A DNA stretch of 64,000 nucleotides from Delphinus delphis (lineage: Eukaryota > Chordata > Mammalia > Artiodactyla > Delphinidae), in contig NC_082688.1 of NCBI RefSeq assembly GCF_949987515.2, forward strand, positions 72,792,731 to 72,856,730. The letters run 5' to 3'. The notes under the pieces were generated by a model. That model saw only the letters and a program-made list of their open reading frames with translations, did not search any database and was not told the origin of the DNA. The translations under genes were made by a program, and so were the position numbers. Positions 13,901 to 25,620 of this stretch are shown one piece after another (position 1 is the stretch's first letter; every line of letters starts with the position of its first letter).

Positions 13901-14138
13901 CCATTTTATTGGCATATAGTTGCTTGTAGTAATCTCTCATGATTCTTTGTACTTCTGCAGTGTCAGTTGTTACTTCTCCTTTTTCATTTCTAATTCTATT
14001 GATTTGAGTCTTCTCCCTGTTTTTCTTGATGAGTCTGGCTAGTCGTTTATCTATTTTGTTTATCTTCTCAAAGAACCAGCTTTTAGTTTTATTGATCTTA
14101 GCTATTCTTTCCTTCATTTCTTTTTCATTTATTTCTGA
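10988..14138 (-). mobile_element. 5'-truncated L1, 3.15 kb
   Basis: Poly-T at 10991-11003, then the 3' UTR and about 2.7 kb of ORF2 read on the minus strand, truncated within ORF2. A short repeat tcccagg (10981-10987 and 14139-14145) is the probable target-site duplication. The host sequence is the older L1M tail. Confidence 0.92.
11395..14138 (-). pseudogene. L1 ORF2 remnant (reverse transcriptase), broken
   Basis: Read 5' to 3' on the minus strand: a coiled linker region ([10 protein letters not shown] near 14140), then RT fingers and palm (13565-12795, with [10 protein letters not shown] and [11 protein letters not shown]), thumb and the cysteine-rich C-terminus (W-W-E-C-K-L at about 11750). 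ORF2 normally supplies endonuclease and RT for retrotransposition. Here the endonuclease is missing, several frameshifts and stops break the frame, and the RT active-site motif is FAEG (13073-13062) rather than FADD, so it is inactive. Confidence 0.9.
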
Positions 14139-14480
14139 TCCCAGGACTTTTGTAATACTTATCACCCTTCCTTCTCTGCCATCGCCCAGCTCCCCAAGCA
14201 TCAACTGATCTATTTTCTGAATACTTTTCATTTTCTAGAATATTATATAAATGTGTTGTTACACTATGGACTCCTTTTTGAATATGTGTTCTGTTGCTCC
14301 TCATAATTATTTGAAGATTCATCTATGTTGTTGTTTGTATCTGTAGTTCATTCTGTTATTGCTGAGTAGTATCATATTTTAGGAATATGCCACAATTTGT
14401 TCATCTAGTTACCGGTTAATGAACATCTGGATTGTTTCCAGTTCTTGGCTGTGATAAATAATGCTACTATAAACATTTGA

Positions 14481-15224
14481 AAATAAGTGAACAGTTAAGA
14501 ATTGTTGAGTAGAATACACTTCTTCATTGATGATAAATATTATTTTGATGGTGGTGATAGTAATAATGGCAATTACCATTAAGTAAGCATATGTTATGTA
14601 TCAGATATTGTGTCATATTCTATATGTCAGATATGTTTTACATTTGTAACTGTAACAAGATAAGATTAAAGTTCAGCTCAGGCATGAAAACAGCAAAATT
14701 GTCAACTTCTCTGGTAAGTGTGAAACCACCTTAGAGAAACTGTGAAATTAGATATACAAGGCTTGTTTCCATGGCTCTGGGGTGAAGATTTCTTCCTATA
14801 GTGAAGGGTTGAGAGCATGTCATCTCTGTACCTTGAAAGGTATAGAGCTTCATCTGGACTTCTTAGAGGGCTTGATATTCATTCTATGCAGTTGGAGGAC
14901 CCTGGGTGATGGTGATTGACCACACCAGGGAGAGATAAAGCCTAATTTGGCTGAGCAAAGTGTGAAAGTAGGAGGCTGTTTTCAGAAAGTAGCCAGGCTT
15001 TTACTGAGTACAATAGAGAGTGATGTCAGCTGAAGTTTAGTCTTGTCCAGGGGGCTGTCCTGGGAGGGTCAGAGTGCTCCAACAGCAAGTGTAGGTTGTG
15101 GACAACCAGAGAACCAGGGCTGAGCATGGAGGAGTGGTCAGAGAGAGGGAGCAGGAGACACTGAGGAGCACCCTGACGGCACGTGTGTGCTCTGCCATCT
15201 GCCTGGCCCCGAGAAAAAGCAAGA
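14481..15224. other. Intergenic between L1 insertions
   Basis: Unique-looking. 15020-15220 is more GC-rich, but no gene is recognised. Confidence 0.5.
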
Positions 15225-15236
15225 AAGGATTTTCCT

Positions 15237-16082
15237 ATCATAAATGGGTGTTGAATTTTGTCGAAAGCTTTCTCTGCATCTGTTGAGATGATCATATGGT
15301 TTTTCTCCTTCAATTTGTTAATATGGTGTATCACGTTGATTGATTTGCATATATTGAAGAATCCTTGCATTCCTGGAATAAACCCCACTTGATCATGGTG
15401 TATGATCCTTTTAATGTGCTGTTGGATTCTGTTTGCTAGTATTTTGTTGAGGATTTTTGCATCTATGTTCATCAGTGATATTGGCCTCTAGTTTTCTTTC
15501 TTTGTGACATCCTTGTGTCCATCATCGGATGAATGGATAAAGAAGATGTGGCACATATATAGAATGGAATATTACTCAGCCATAAGAAGAAATGAAATTG
15601 AGCTATTTGTAATGAGGTGGATGGACCTAGACTCTGTCATACAGAGTGAATCAAGTCAGAAAGAGAAAGACAAATACCGTATGCTAACACATATATATGG
15701 AATTTAAGAAAAAAAATGTCATGAAGAACCTAGGGGTAAGACAGGAGTAAAGACACAGACCTACTAGAGAATGGACTTGAGGATATGGGGAGGGGGAAGG
15801 GTAAGCTGTGACAAAGCGAGAGAGTGGCATGGACATATATACACTACCAATCGTAAAATTGATAGCTAGTGGGAAGCAGCCACATAGCACAGGGAGATCA
15901 GCTCGGTGCTTTGTGTCCACCTAGAGGGGTGGGATAGGGAGGGTGGGAGGGAGGGAGATGCAAGAGGGAAGAGATATGGGAACATATGTATCTGTATAGC
16001 TGATTCACTTTGTTATAAAGCAGAAACTAACACACCATTGTAAAGCAATTATACCCCAATAAAGATGTAAAAAAAAAAAATT
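15237..16082 (+). mobile_element. L1 insertion with 5' inversion (twin priming)
   Basis: 15509-16075 is a plus-strand L1 3' end finishing in caataaagatgt and poly-A. 15237-15508 is ORF2 RT sequence in the opposite orientation (matching 13330-13600 of the neighbouring L1). Both lie within one 12-bp target-site duplication, aaggattttcct (15225-15236 and 16083-16094). Confidence 0.93.
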
Positions 16083-17130
16083 AAGGATTTTCCTGCCCTG
16101 ACTTCCCTTGGCCTGCACTCTTTGACCTTAGTGAGCTTTAAAAAGCAGTGTATTTGAGGAAGAGGTAGAAAGCAGAGCAGAGAAAGAGAGCAGGGGCAGT
16201 CAACTATACCCTCACCCTGAAGGCAAGCAGGCTACCAACTATAGGCCTTAGCTCCAGAGAAAGAAAATAAATAAAAAATGATTAAAGTGTTGATAACTTG
16301 AATTGGACATATTTAATTACTGAAGCAAGACATGGCTTTGTAAGTTAAAGTTTTTGTAGAATTATCTATTTTTGAGATGCATAGGGAGCTGCTTTCTCCA
16401 CTGGATAGATTTTAAACGGACGGGGGAGGCAAAAATAAAGTTACAATTTGACTACATCCTATGTGTCATTCCTTTTCAGTGTCTTGGTTACATGTGAATT
16501 ATTAGCTTATATAATGCATGGCTCTGAAATTATACTTGCTGAATATAAAAATCTTCAGCACAAATATTCATGTGAGAGGCAAGAAATTTAGCTATTAGGT
16601 GAGAAATTCAGAAGAAAAAAATTCTTGCGCCCCAAATTGCCATGAAACCAGTATTGCAAACAGCTTAGTGCTGACCTGCCTTGGGAGATAAAAACTAGTT
16701 CGTATCTCAAAGAGCAAGATTTTAGAAATCTCTTTGCAGATAAAAATTTAAGTTATGAATCCTTTGAGAATTGTTCATTTCATTTCTGAAAATGCCACTG
16801 TCCTAGTTTAAGTTCATATCAGTTAACTGCATGTCTTTCTCTGGAGCTTGCTGTTTGTTTTTAAGCAGGAGACATGAAAAATGAGGGTTCTGTATAGAGA
16901 TGTAACTTGGTCACAGTAGAATGCTCTCCATCTAGTTATATCACAGAGCTAGCAGAGCCGTAAGAAACTAGAGACAGAGCTTTGAAATGACAATTGTAAG
17001 TATAATGAAATAGTCACTCTACCCAAAGCTTATGAGTAAAGACTTTTTTCCTGGCAGTTTTATCTTTTCTTTATATTAACCACCAGCCAAACACACACCC
17101 TACGTATGCACCCACACCCATACCCACACA

Positions 17131-17131
17131 C

Positions 17132-17176
<45 letters not shown>
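17131..17176. repeat. (CT)n microsatellite with CA-rich shoulder
   Basis: About 22 CT repeats preceded by a CCCACA-rich stretch (17085-17130). Confidence 0.95.
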
Positions 17177-17178
<2 letters not shown>

Positions 17179-17312
17179 ATTCTGAGGCATATATATGATA
17201 TATGTGTGTGGTACATTTAGCAGTTGGGGAGGATGTATCTTTAAATAGAAGTTAATCTTGGCCAGATTTACCCTAAACTTTGTAATAGGATTTTGTATTG
17301 TCTTTTCTGAAA

Positions 17313-17365
17313 ATGAAAATGAAAGAGTAATTCTAGACATGCTAGAATTACTCTTTCATTTTCAT
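17313..17365. repeat. Near-perfect 53-bp palindrome
   Basis: 24-bp arms at 17313-17336 and 17342-17365 are perfect reverse complements, separated by 5 bases (acatg). The DNA can fold into a hairpin or cruciform. Confidence 0.97.
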
Positions 17366-18593
17366 GAATGGCAATCCAAATCAAATTCCAGCAAATTGAC
17401 TTATTTACATTTAAAATGTGTTCAGTATTTTTTTATCCTGTATGTATTCTGACTAAGAAAATTCCCAGTAAACATTTTCCACTCCAACTCCCAGTATCAG
17501 ATTATCACAAAGCGAATTTTAAGAAATCTTCTGTATAAAGTAGTTATGATTATAATTATTTAGGAAAAAATTGTGTCAGCATGCACTCATGTTTCCTAAG
17601 ACACTTGGGTAGGAAATACTTCAACATATTTATCTTGAATATTTTTCTGGAAAAAATCTTACATTGCCCCTGTTTCTAGTTTTAATTGATTTCTTTAAGT
17701 TTTTAATGAGTTTTCATTAATTTTAAAATAAAAGTAACTATATGATTACTTGCAGAAAAAAATATTTTCCGGAAACATCACAACCAGTCAACATGTTTGA
17801 TTGTGATAACTACAACATTTAACTAGCCAAGAGCTAACAAATTTATGTTTTTAATCGGAGAAGTATTTGAAATTTGGGGAAAATAATTATAAGATAAATT
17901 GGATACTCCAAACTCATCATTTTCCAAATGAGTGAATTGAGGTCAGAGCAATACAATAGTAGAGCCTACAATTCTTTTGTGTAAAGGTATTGGTCATTCC
18001 CCTAAGCCAGGTTAATTATACTATTTATTGTTTTATTATTGAAGCACAGCTTTCAAATCAATATGGAGGAGCTTATATGGTAGATTTTGATAAGCATTTG
18101 TTCATATGCATAATCCTTTGATATTTGTGATGTGCTATAGGGTGAGAGCACAATTCCAAAGTAGAGTTACTTATCTTTTAGCAGGAAACATTTTCTTAAA
18201 TTTTCCCCATACTTCAGCACTTAGCACTATCTTGTGTAAAATTGATTCTCAATGTAGATTTGAGTCAAATTAATTTGGACCTAGGAAATGTTTGTTATGA
18301 ATGGTATGGGATGGACGTCAGTGCTGTGAGTGATACAGGTTGAAGACATGGGACCACACTAAACCAAATTTTTTAATGCATGTGATAGTTAATGATGAAA
18401 TAGCTGACAGATGCAGTAACTATTTTTAACTCACTGATATGACTTAGCTTTAATGATTTAGGATTATATTAAATCAAGTCATTTGGAGTTTGTGGACCTA
18501 AGGTTATTTTTGTGTGGTGTTTACAGAGGATATGTACGCAAGGGAAATAGAAGGGCATGTGCGCACACACATGCATATATAATAATACTTACA

Positions 18594-18810
18594 TATTCAA
18601 TAAGTATTATATACTTATAATATTTATATATACTTATTGAATACTTTCTGTGCATTATCTCATTTGAACCAAAAATAATGCTATGAGGTAGGGACTATTA
18701 TCAACATGTTACCATTAAGGAAACTGAAGCTCAGTGAGATTAAACAACCTGCATGATTTCACACAATTAGTAAGATTCAGGATTTTAACTGATGTCTACT
18801 TATTTCCAAA
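18594..18810 (-). mobile_element. MIR fragment with AT-rich palindromic end
   Basis: cttattgaatactttctgtgc, tatgaggtagggactattatc and ggaaactgaagctcagtgag are the reverse MIR core. The left end carries 13-bp inverted arms (18594-18606 and 18631-18643). Confidence 0.65.
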
Positions 18811-20576
18811 GTTCTGTGCTCCTTTTCATTGACTTTCTGCTTAAGAAATCAAGCAACTCAGAAGAATTCTAGCACATTAATAATCAACTGGCAAATGTCA
18901 ACAGTTTCAAGATATATATGAGCTTAATTTATTTATTAGAAAATCGTGATCAGTCTTAGTCCATGGTAGAATCTGAGCTTTAATCATTAAGAACCAGCTT
19001 GTCTGTACCTGGTTGTCAGGAAAAAGGTATCATAAAAGGTCAACCTGCTTGAAGGAATTATCAGAGTATGGTGGCGAATTTTGATAAGGGTTTTTACCCT
19101 TACTAATTGTAATATTTAAATCCGTAGCTCATGCCCTGTGAAGCACACAAAAATTACTGTATTCTGAGTATTATTGTGGTGAGCAAATAGCAGACAGATT
19201 TCCTTGAGACAGAATTTTTTCCTGTATACAAACAATATCCTCCTTTATTTGAATGAGAACAGATGGATGAAGCCTCAATATAAATACTTATTGCCCATGG
19301 TAATGGATGATTTTATGAGACATTAAAATTTGGCTTAAACAAGGGTATGAGTTAGTAGATCTGCTTAGCTTGATATTTTTATTCTGACAATAAGAATTTC
19401 TATAAGAAAGGGTGAAACTGAAAGGGCAACTGAGACCCCTTTGAGTGAATTAGTATTCCTATTGAATTACCCGTGTGGATAATATTCTTTACCTCTGATG
19501 TGACCCTTACAAATTTAATTAAGTATGATGGCTGGCCAGCATGTAGATTATTTCTGCTACAGACAAAACTTGAATGTTTTCTGGCTATGGACAAAATATT
19601 TATGGAAGTTCCTGTTAATTTATGTCACCTAACTTTTCTAACTTTAGGTGCTGGAGTTGAGGAACAAATTATCTTTGTGGCCTTGCTGTTATGTGATTCA
19701 TGTCTATTAGGGTTTAATCAGAAAGATGTAATAGCAATGTATGGTCAAGTTACTGGAGATATTTTATAAAATTTCCTTTAAAAATGTTTGATTTCAAACA
19801 AACTTGGTATATAAAACTTAGATGGAAGTTTTATTTTTTTTAGTGGAATTTATTTCTCTCTCTGTGTGTGTATATATGTGTACGAAATTAGGAATCATAT
19901 TCCCTAAAGTAAACTTAAAAAAAAGAACCATATCCATTCCATTTAATGAGCTACATTTTTACTAAGGCATCACACTTTACTATTTTATATTGAAAACCTA
20001 GCTCTAGTAAATAGTTGATTTTCTCTTCTGAGCAAATCCTATTCTTAGCATCTTGATACATAATATTTCGCATGTTACATTTAAGTGCATTTCATGATTT
20101 TGAGATATTACCTCTTTCTGAATCAAGCCTTCCTACTGTCACAGAAGACTCTAAATGGAGCTTTTATTCTAGGAGCATACTGAGAAGTAGAATGGTGGGG
20201 TAGAGGTACAATGGGATTGGCATTTCAAAATTAAGCATATTGCTTTATGAAGTTATGGCTCTGGAGAAACCAGCCAAGGCTTCAGTGTCTCCATTCCCTC
20301 ACCTGTGAATTGTGATTGACAACATCTTTGCGGTGATGACTGACAAGCAGTGTATTTGGAGAAGCCTTGTAATCTTCAAATTTTACATCATTATTGTTGG
20401 AGCACTGACAAAGCCTACTAATTAATGGTAGGGTTAAAGAAAAGAGGAGTACTAGAAAAGAGTTCCAGAGCCACAGTAAAAATTACACTGATTCACTGAA
20501 GAGCAAGATGCAGTGTGATAAGAGCCAAGGACGATAGGGCACTTAAAGTATCTGCTCTCTGCTCCGACTACTCTTT
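18811..20576. other. Intergenic, no gene seen
   Basis: AT-rich. The open frame 19473-19769 has no recognisable domain. Confidence 0.5.
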
Positions 20577-20709
20577 TTGTTTTTAATTTTTATTATTTTT
20601 TGGCCCCGCCATGTGGCATGCAGGATCTTAGTTCCCCAACCAGGGATCGAACCCATGCCCCTGCATTGGGAACACGGAGTCTTAACCACTGGACCACCAG
20701 GGAAGTCCC
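20577..20709 (-). mobile_element. Short older tRNA-derived SINE (CHR/artiodactyl group)
   Basis: Reads ttttggccccgccatgtggcatgcaggatcttag and ends ggaccaccagggaagtccc on the plus strand, i.e. a reverse copy of a short tRNA-derived SINE of the cetartiodactyl group. No clear target-site duplication remains. Confidence 0.8.
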
Positions 20710-20711
20710 AC

Positions 20712-21095
20712 TGCTCAGGCAATTCTGGTCTCATCTTTATACCTCACCCTGCTCTAGACCCACTGGCTGCCTTGCTGTCTCTAGAACACACCACTCATCC
20801 TTGGGATGACCTTCCAGATACCTACATGCCTCACTCTCTTACTTCCTTCAGATCTCTGCTCAAATAGGATTTCATCAAAGCGGCTTATTCCCAAGATCCA
20901 ACATAAAATGAACCATCATTGTCAATTCCATCAATTTTCATCCCTTTAGTCTGCTTTATTTTGCTTTACTATCACATGACATATTGTTTATTTTCTTCTC
21001 ATTGAAACACAAGCTCCTTGAGAGTTAGAATTCTGTCCATTTTATTTATTGCTACATTCCCCAGAATCTATAAAATATGGACATAAATGAATGAA
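20712..21095 (+). mobile_element. L2 LINE fragment
   Basis: L2-like order of phrases: ttacttccttcagatctctg, then ttgctttactatcacatgac, acaagctccttgagagttag, attgctacattccccagaat and aatgaatgaataaat. Confidence 0.65.
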
Positions 21096-21279
21096 TAAAT
21101 TAGGCTAGGTGCAGAATGCCTGGGTTCCAGTCCTTACTCACTGTATTAACGTGGAAAATCTCTCAGTTATTTTTGCATTTCATTTTTCTCATTTGTAAGT
21201 AAGGGCTGATACCAATTTTGTTTTTCACTCAAGCGTTGTGATGTTTAGTGGAAGAAACCTTACTTATGAAACCTACCAT

Positions 21280-21400
21280 TGGGCATACATTACTACAAGT
21301 AATTTGCATAAATTATCTAAACCCCATATCAGCTTGATAGCTATTAATATTATTATTTTACAGATTAAGAAACCAAGGCTGAAAGAGTTTGTGACTCTTG
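21280..21400 (-). mobile_element. MIR fragment
   Basis: attattattttacagattaag followed by aaccaaggctgaaagag resembles the reverse MIR core. The open frame over it (21238-21507) is incidental. Confidence 0.55.
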
Positions 21401-21515
21401 TAGAATCCAATGCAGTGAAAGTGTGTGAAATAGATGTTAAAGATATAAAAGGCTTTTTAATACAAGATATTTATACTCATCAAACTAGCAAAGAAATGAA
21501 TGAATAGCTGTCTAT

Positions 21516-21625
21516 TTTTTGGCCATGCCATGCAGCTTGTGGGATGTTCCCTGACCAGGGATTGAACCCGGGCCACGGCAGGGAAAGCCTGGAATCCTAA
21601 CCACTAGGCAACCAGGGAACTCCCA
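21516..21625 (-). mobile_element. Short older tRNA-derived SINE (CHR/artiodactyl group)
   Basis: Same type as 20577-20709: ttttggccatgccatgcagc to ggcaaccagggaactccc. atgaatagctgt before and atgaatacctgt after look like a decayed target-site duplication. Confidence 0.78.
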
Positions 21626-23286
21626 TGAATACCTGTTTTTAAAGAAATCATCATATAATTTCTTGATGGAAATAATTTATGGTCAGGTTAGTTTCTCCCT
21701 TTTTATGTTTCTCCTTTTTATGATAACTTTAAGCACAGACAAGGAATAAGTAAAACGAAAATGATTCTTTTGGATATATTACCATTGGCACTTTTTGCTG
21801 AAAGGTTTATGGTTTCTACTTTTTATAGAGATCTGTTACAGCTTGAGAGCAGTTATTTCCTAAACATTTCAGACTTTTTGTAATAGAAATTTTTTCAGAC
21901 CCACTTAATAATTTTTTTCAGCAAAGGAGAAATTAGGACCAAATACCACGGTTAATTTGATAGCGCTTTGAAATTAGTTTCCATTTTGTACACTACTGCA
22001 TAATTAAAAAATTTTAGAATGTATATGTGTAGGACATATACTATATTCAGGGTGCAGACAAACTTTGATAAACATATTGATGTAAAGGCCTCTTGTAATA
22101 ACTTAAAGGCCTTCTAATATCTATAGCACAAGCTTTGGCAAATGTTCAAGAAACTAGATGGAGAAAGCTTTTTTGGCCAATTCAGGTACATAAATAAGAG
22201 GTCTCAATCCTTTTACCCAAGAAGAGGTCACAGAAAGCTCTTTGGAAGAAAATTTTCAAATGTAAAGTGGGAGAGAAAACACGAAAAAAGATTTCTCCAT
22301 ACAAAGCCATTTAAAAAACAAGCTATCTGAATTAGTCTCTCCCAAAGGCTTATTGGGTACAAAAGGGAAAGGAAAAGGAAAAAAGGAATTATTTATCATC
22401 CTAAGTGCTTTACACTTCACATCTCCTTATTAAAATTTGGAAGAAATAATCTTAACTGGGCTTAGAGCCATTTAGAAAAACTGAATAATTAATTCCTGAT
22501 ATTGTTTGCTTTTCTATACCAGGCCAAAATATTTTACTCTATTCACCTACATGGCTTTAGGCCAAGTAAGCAATATGCTAAATGAAAAGTTTGTCATGTG
22601 GAAAGATCTTTAAAAATTAAGCAATTTTCTCATCTTAATAATTTTAAGACACCCAGGGAAGATCTTGTTTTAGGTAGATTGATAAAATTGAATTACCTTT
22701 TAGTTTTGATTCTCTACTCTTAAAATGTATGGAAAGGTTCATTAGAAATGCACATATGATTTCCATTGATTAAATTGAGGACGGTATTCAGATGCTTTTT
22801 AGTTTCTGTTACTGGTCCGAGGTCTGTGGCCTTAGACATGCTGTTTCAGATCCTCTGGGGGGCAGTTTAAATGACTGGCCAAGTGAAAATGACAAGAAGA
22901 AATGTTTCTTACTCTCCTCCAGAGCTAAAAAAAAAAAGTTATGGAGACATGAGATGAATGAGGGAAATGAGTATCAAGCATCAGGCAAAGGATGGGTACA
23001 AGTACATTGTGTACTTTTTCTGATGGAGCAGATCAGTCATAAAAGGAACTTTTGACATCAGTCTATTATTTTACTTAGTTATTCACTTGACAAGGACAGT
23101 GTGAAATAATATTTAATAAAGATGAAAAAATCCTATAGTTTGTGAAGTGAAGAGGAAAGTCGAGATTTGCCAAATTGTTTTGTATTTATTGAAATACTTG
23201 TTCTCATGTTTATTAGAAATACATAGCTACATGTACTGAATGTTAATAAGTGGCATGAAGCATAGAATGAGGGCAACGTAGGATAG

Positions 23287-23334
<48 letters not shown>

Positions 23335-25620
23335 GGTAAAGTGATTTAAACTGTAGTTTTAGAGGATAAAAAAGGGAACTATATCCAGGTACATATGTAC
23401 CCGTTTTCTATATAGTGATAATGTATCAAAAGCTTAAACATGTGAAAAATATATTCTGGAGAGAACATTTTAATGTAGACCCACCAGCTTCATCTGATCT
23501 GTGGACTAATCAATGTTACAATTATGATTTGAAAGAAAAATATGCTTGGTCTGCAAGGATGCTTTAGAAAACAAAACTAAAGAAAAATTAAAGGAAAGTT
23601 CAGATTTTTTTCCTAGCATACATTGCTTTTTGCACGAGTAGCAGTATCCTAGCAGTTTTTATCTGAACCATTAGCCTGGCCCAGTAGGTGTCAGATTAGA
23701 TATACATTACTCCATTATCTTGGTATACTACTCCGCATCAAAGGATCTATGGACTTGGAAACTGAAAGGGAAAGAGAATAAATAAAGGATATCTCTTTTC
23801 AGTTTTAGAGTAGCACTTTTAACATTAAGAAAAATCAATAACTGGATTGACTGCATTCAGTAGGGAGCATTATTGTTTCCCATAATGTACCTAATGCATA
23901 TCATTACCAGAGTAATCACATTATTATCTGCCTCTGCCTTGCCGCTTGCTTGGCTAGATATGAAGCCAGAGCTATTTGTAAAGTAAGGATTTTTTTCTCT
24001 TTTGCGAAATCGCTGCAAATTGTATTCTTCCCATTTTCTTTATTCATTGTTTGAACTAGTCAGAACCTCTGAATTCAGATTAAGTGGCTTGGTTTGTTGT
24101 GATGGTGGTTAATTTTTCCCCTTCAGGATTTCTTTTTGTTTCACCTTCAAATTGATCTCACCTTTAGGAAATGGGACAAATCATGTGTGGGTCATTGTAT
24201 TCTCTGGCATGGAAGATGGGGTAGAATAAACTATTTGGGAGTGGGTTTTTTGTTTCTGAGAGATCTTTTAAAGTCAGCAGTTGCAGAGTGATTCTGGAAT
24301 GTGTTTCAAAGAGTGTTACATCCCAACACTCCAGTGCAAGGGGCTCAGTCTAAAACAACAAAGTGCATCTAAAATCTAGAATAATCCATTCCTTTTCTGT
24401 TTGTGATTATAAAGGGGGGTAAAAGATGTGTCTGTTAACATTTAAAGGCACATTTAACTTAAGTTTAAGTCTTTCACTCATGAGCTTCATGATATTTAAC
24501 TAGCTAAACAGTGTGAGCCTTTCTTTGTTCTCACTTGTATAAGTAGAGTCATACTAAATTCCTTGGTACAGATTTTCAGTGGAGATTCAAGACAGTGCAT
24601 GTAAGATAGCTAGCCAAGAACACTGTAGTGGTGCTCTTCCAAGTGACAGTATAATAAAAGAGGGTCAGTGGAGCAGAAAAACTGCCCAGAAGATAACTGA
24701 AATGAATATATGTGGAACCTGTTTCTCCCAAGAACTATTTATACTTCAATGCTGAAGTTGCTGATGATGTCCAATTAAAGGGACAAACAGTGGGAAAGAA
24801 AAATAAATAGAAGTTTTTAAAATATGAAACTTTGAATGTACAGGAAACAATTAGAGCTTCTCAAGTGCTGAGCAGTGCAATCAGACTAAGATCATTTTGC
24901 ATTAGATAAGGAATAAGGGGGATGTGCAGCTGGACTAATTCATGGGCCTGGCTGAAAGGCTTCAGAGGATAAGATGGCACTTTTGGTAAAATAATTGTTC
25001 TCAGGAACAATTTTTGCTTTTGCTTTTCCCGTGGACCTTTAATCCTCAATCTGTCATTTCACTTGCATACTAAAGATGTCATTACTGAAAGGGAGATTTC
25101 AGAGTTTTCTAATCAGAAATAAAAATCACACATATTTTTCCTTTCTCTCTTCTTTTTTGTAGGCCTGTTCAATCAAGAGAGTGGGTAATAATTAATCTAA
25201 GAGCCCCATTTGACAGAAAATTTGAACTTTGGCAAGTAATCTACTTTATGCTCACTTGGAAATACTTACTTGGTTACAACCACTTGTCCATTCAGTTTGT
25301 GGAAGCAGATTAAGCCACAAAGCTGCCAATATGTTTCCATATTCAACTCTTTGTCTACAGGATGGAAAGGGAATCAGAGTACTTGGGAATTAAAAACCTC
25401 TTTGATTCCAGACTTCAAGTGTATTGCTCAATTTGGAACTGGCAAGGGACACAGAGGGACAACAAAGTGAATGTGGAAAACAGATGTTCTAATTTCCCTT
25501 CTAGTCCAGATGTAGGCATTTAAAAGAGTCATGCTTCTAGGATCTCTAGAATAGCCAGGGCAATATGATGACCAGGCATTAGCGGGAAATGTAGGGAATG
25601 CTTCTGCTCAGACCCTTAAG
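21626..25620. other. Intergenic, mostly unique DNA
   Basis: A 4-kb stretch with few repeats (TG microsatellite at 23288) and no coding signal. It could hold conserved non-coding DNA, but this cannot be judged from one sequence. Confidence 0.45.
23288..23333. repeat. (TG)n microsatellite
   Basis: About 22 uninterrupted TG repeats. Confidence 0.95.

Larger units (their letters stand above)
10835..14480 (-). mobile_element. Old L1M 3' UTR, split by a younger L1
   Basis: The flanks 10835-10987 (cagccttattgaggtgtaaatt to aaaagtttcccagg) and 14146-14480 (acttttgtaatac to gctactataaacattt) are two halves of one minus-strand L1M tail. The text reads continuously when 10988-14145 is removed. Confidence 0.75.
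16095..18593. other. Intergenic, AT-rich
   Basis: Holds the CT microsatellite and the 53-bp palindrome; otherwise nothing recognised. Confidence 0.5.
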
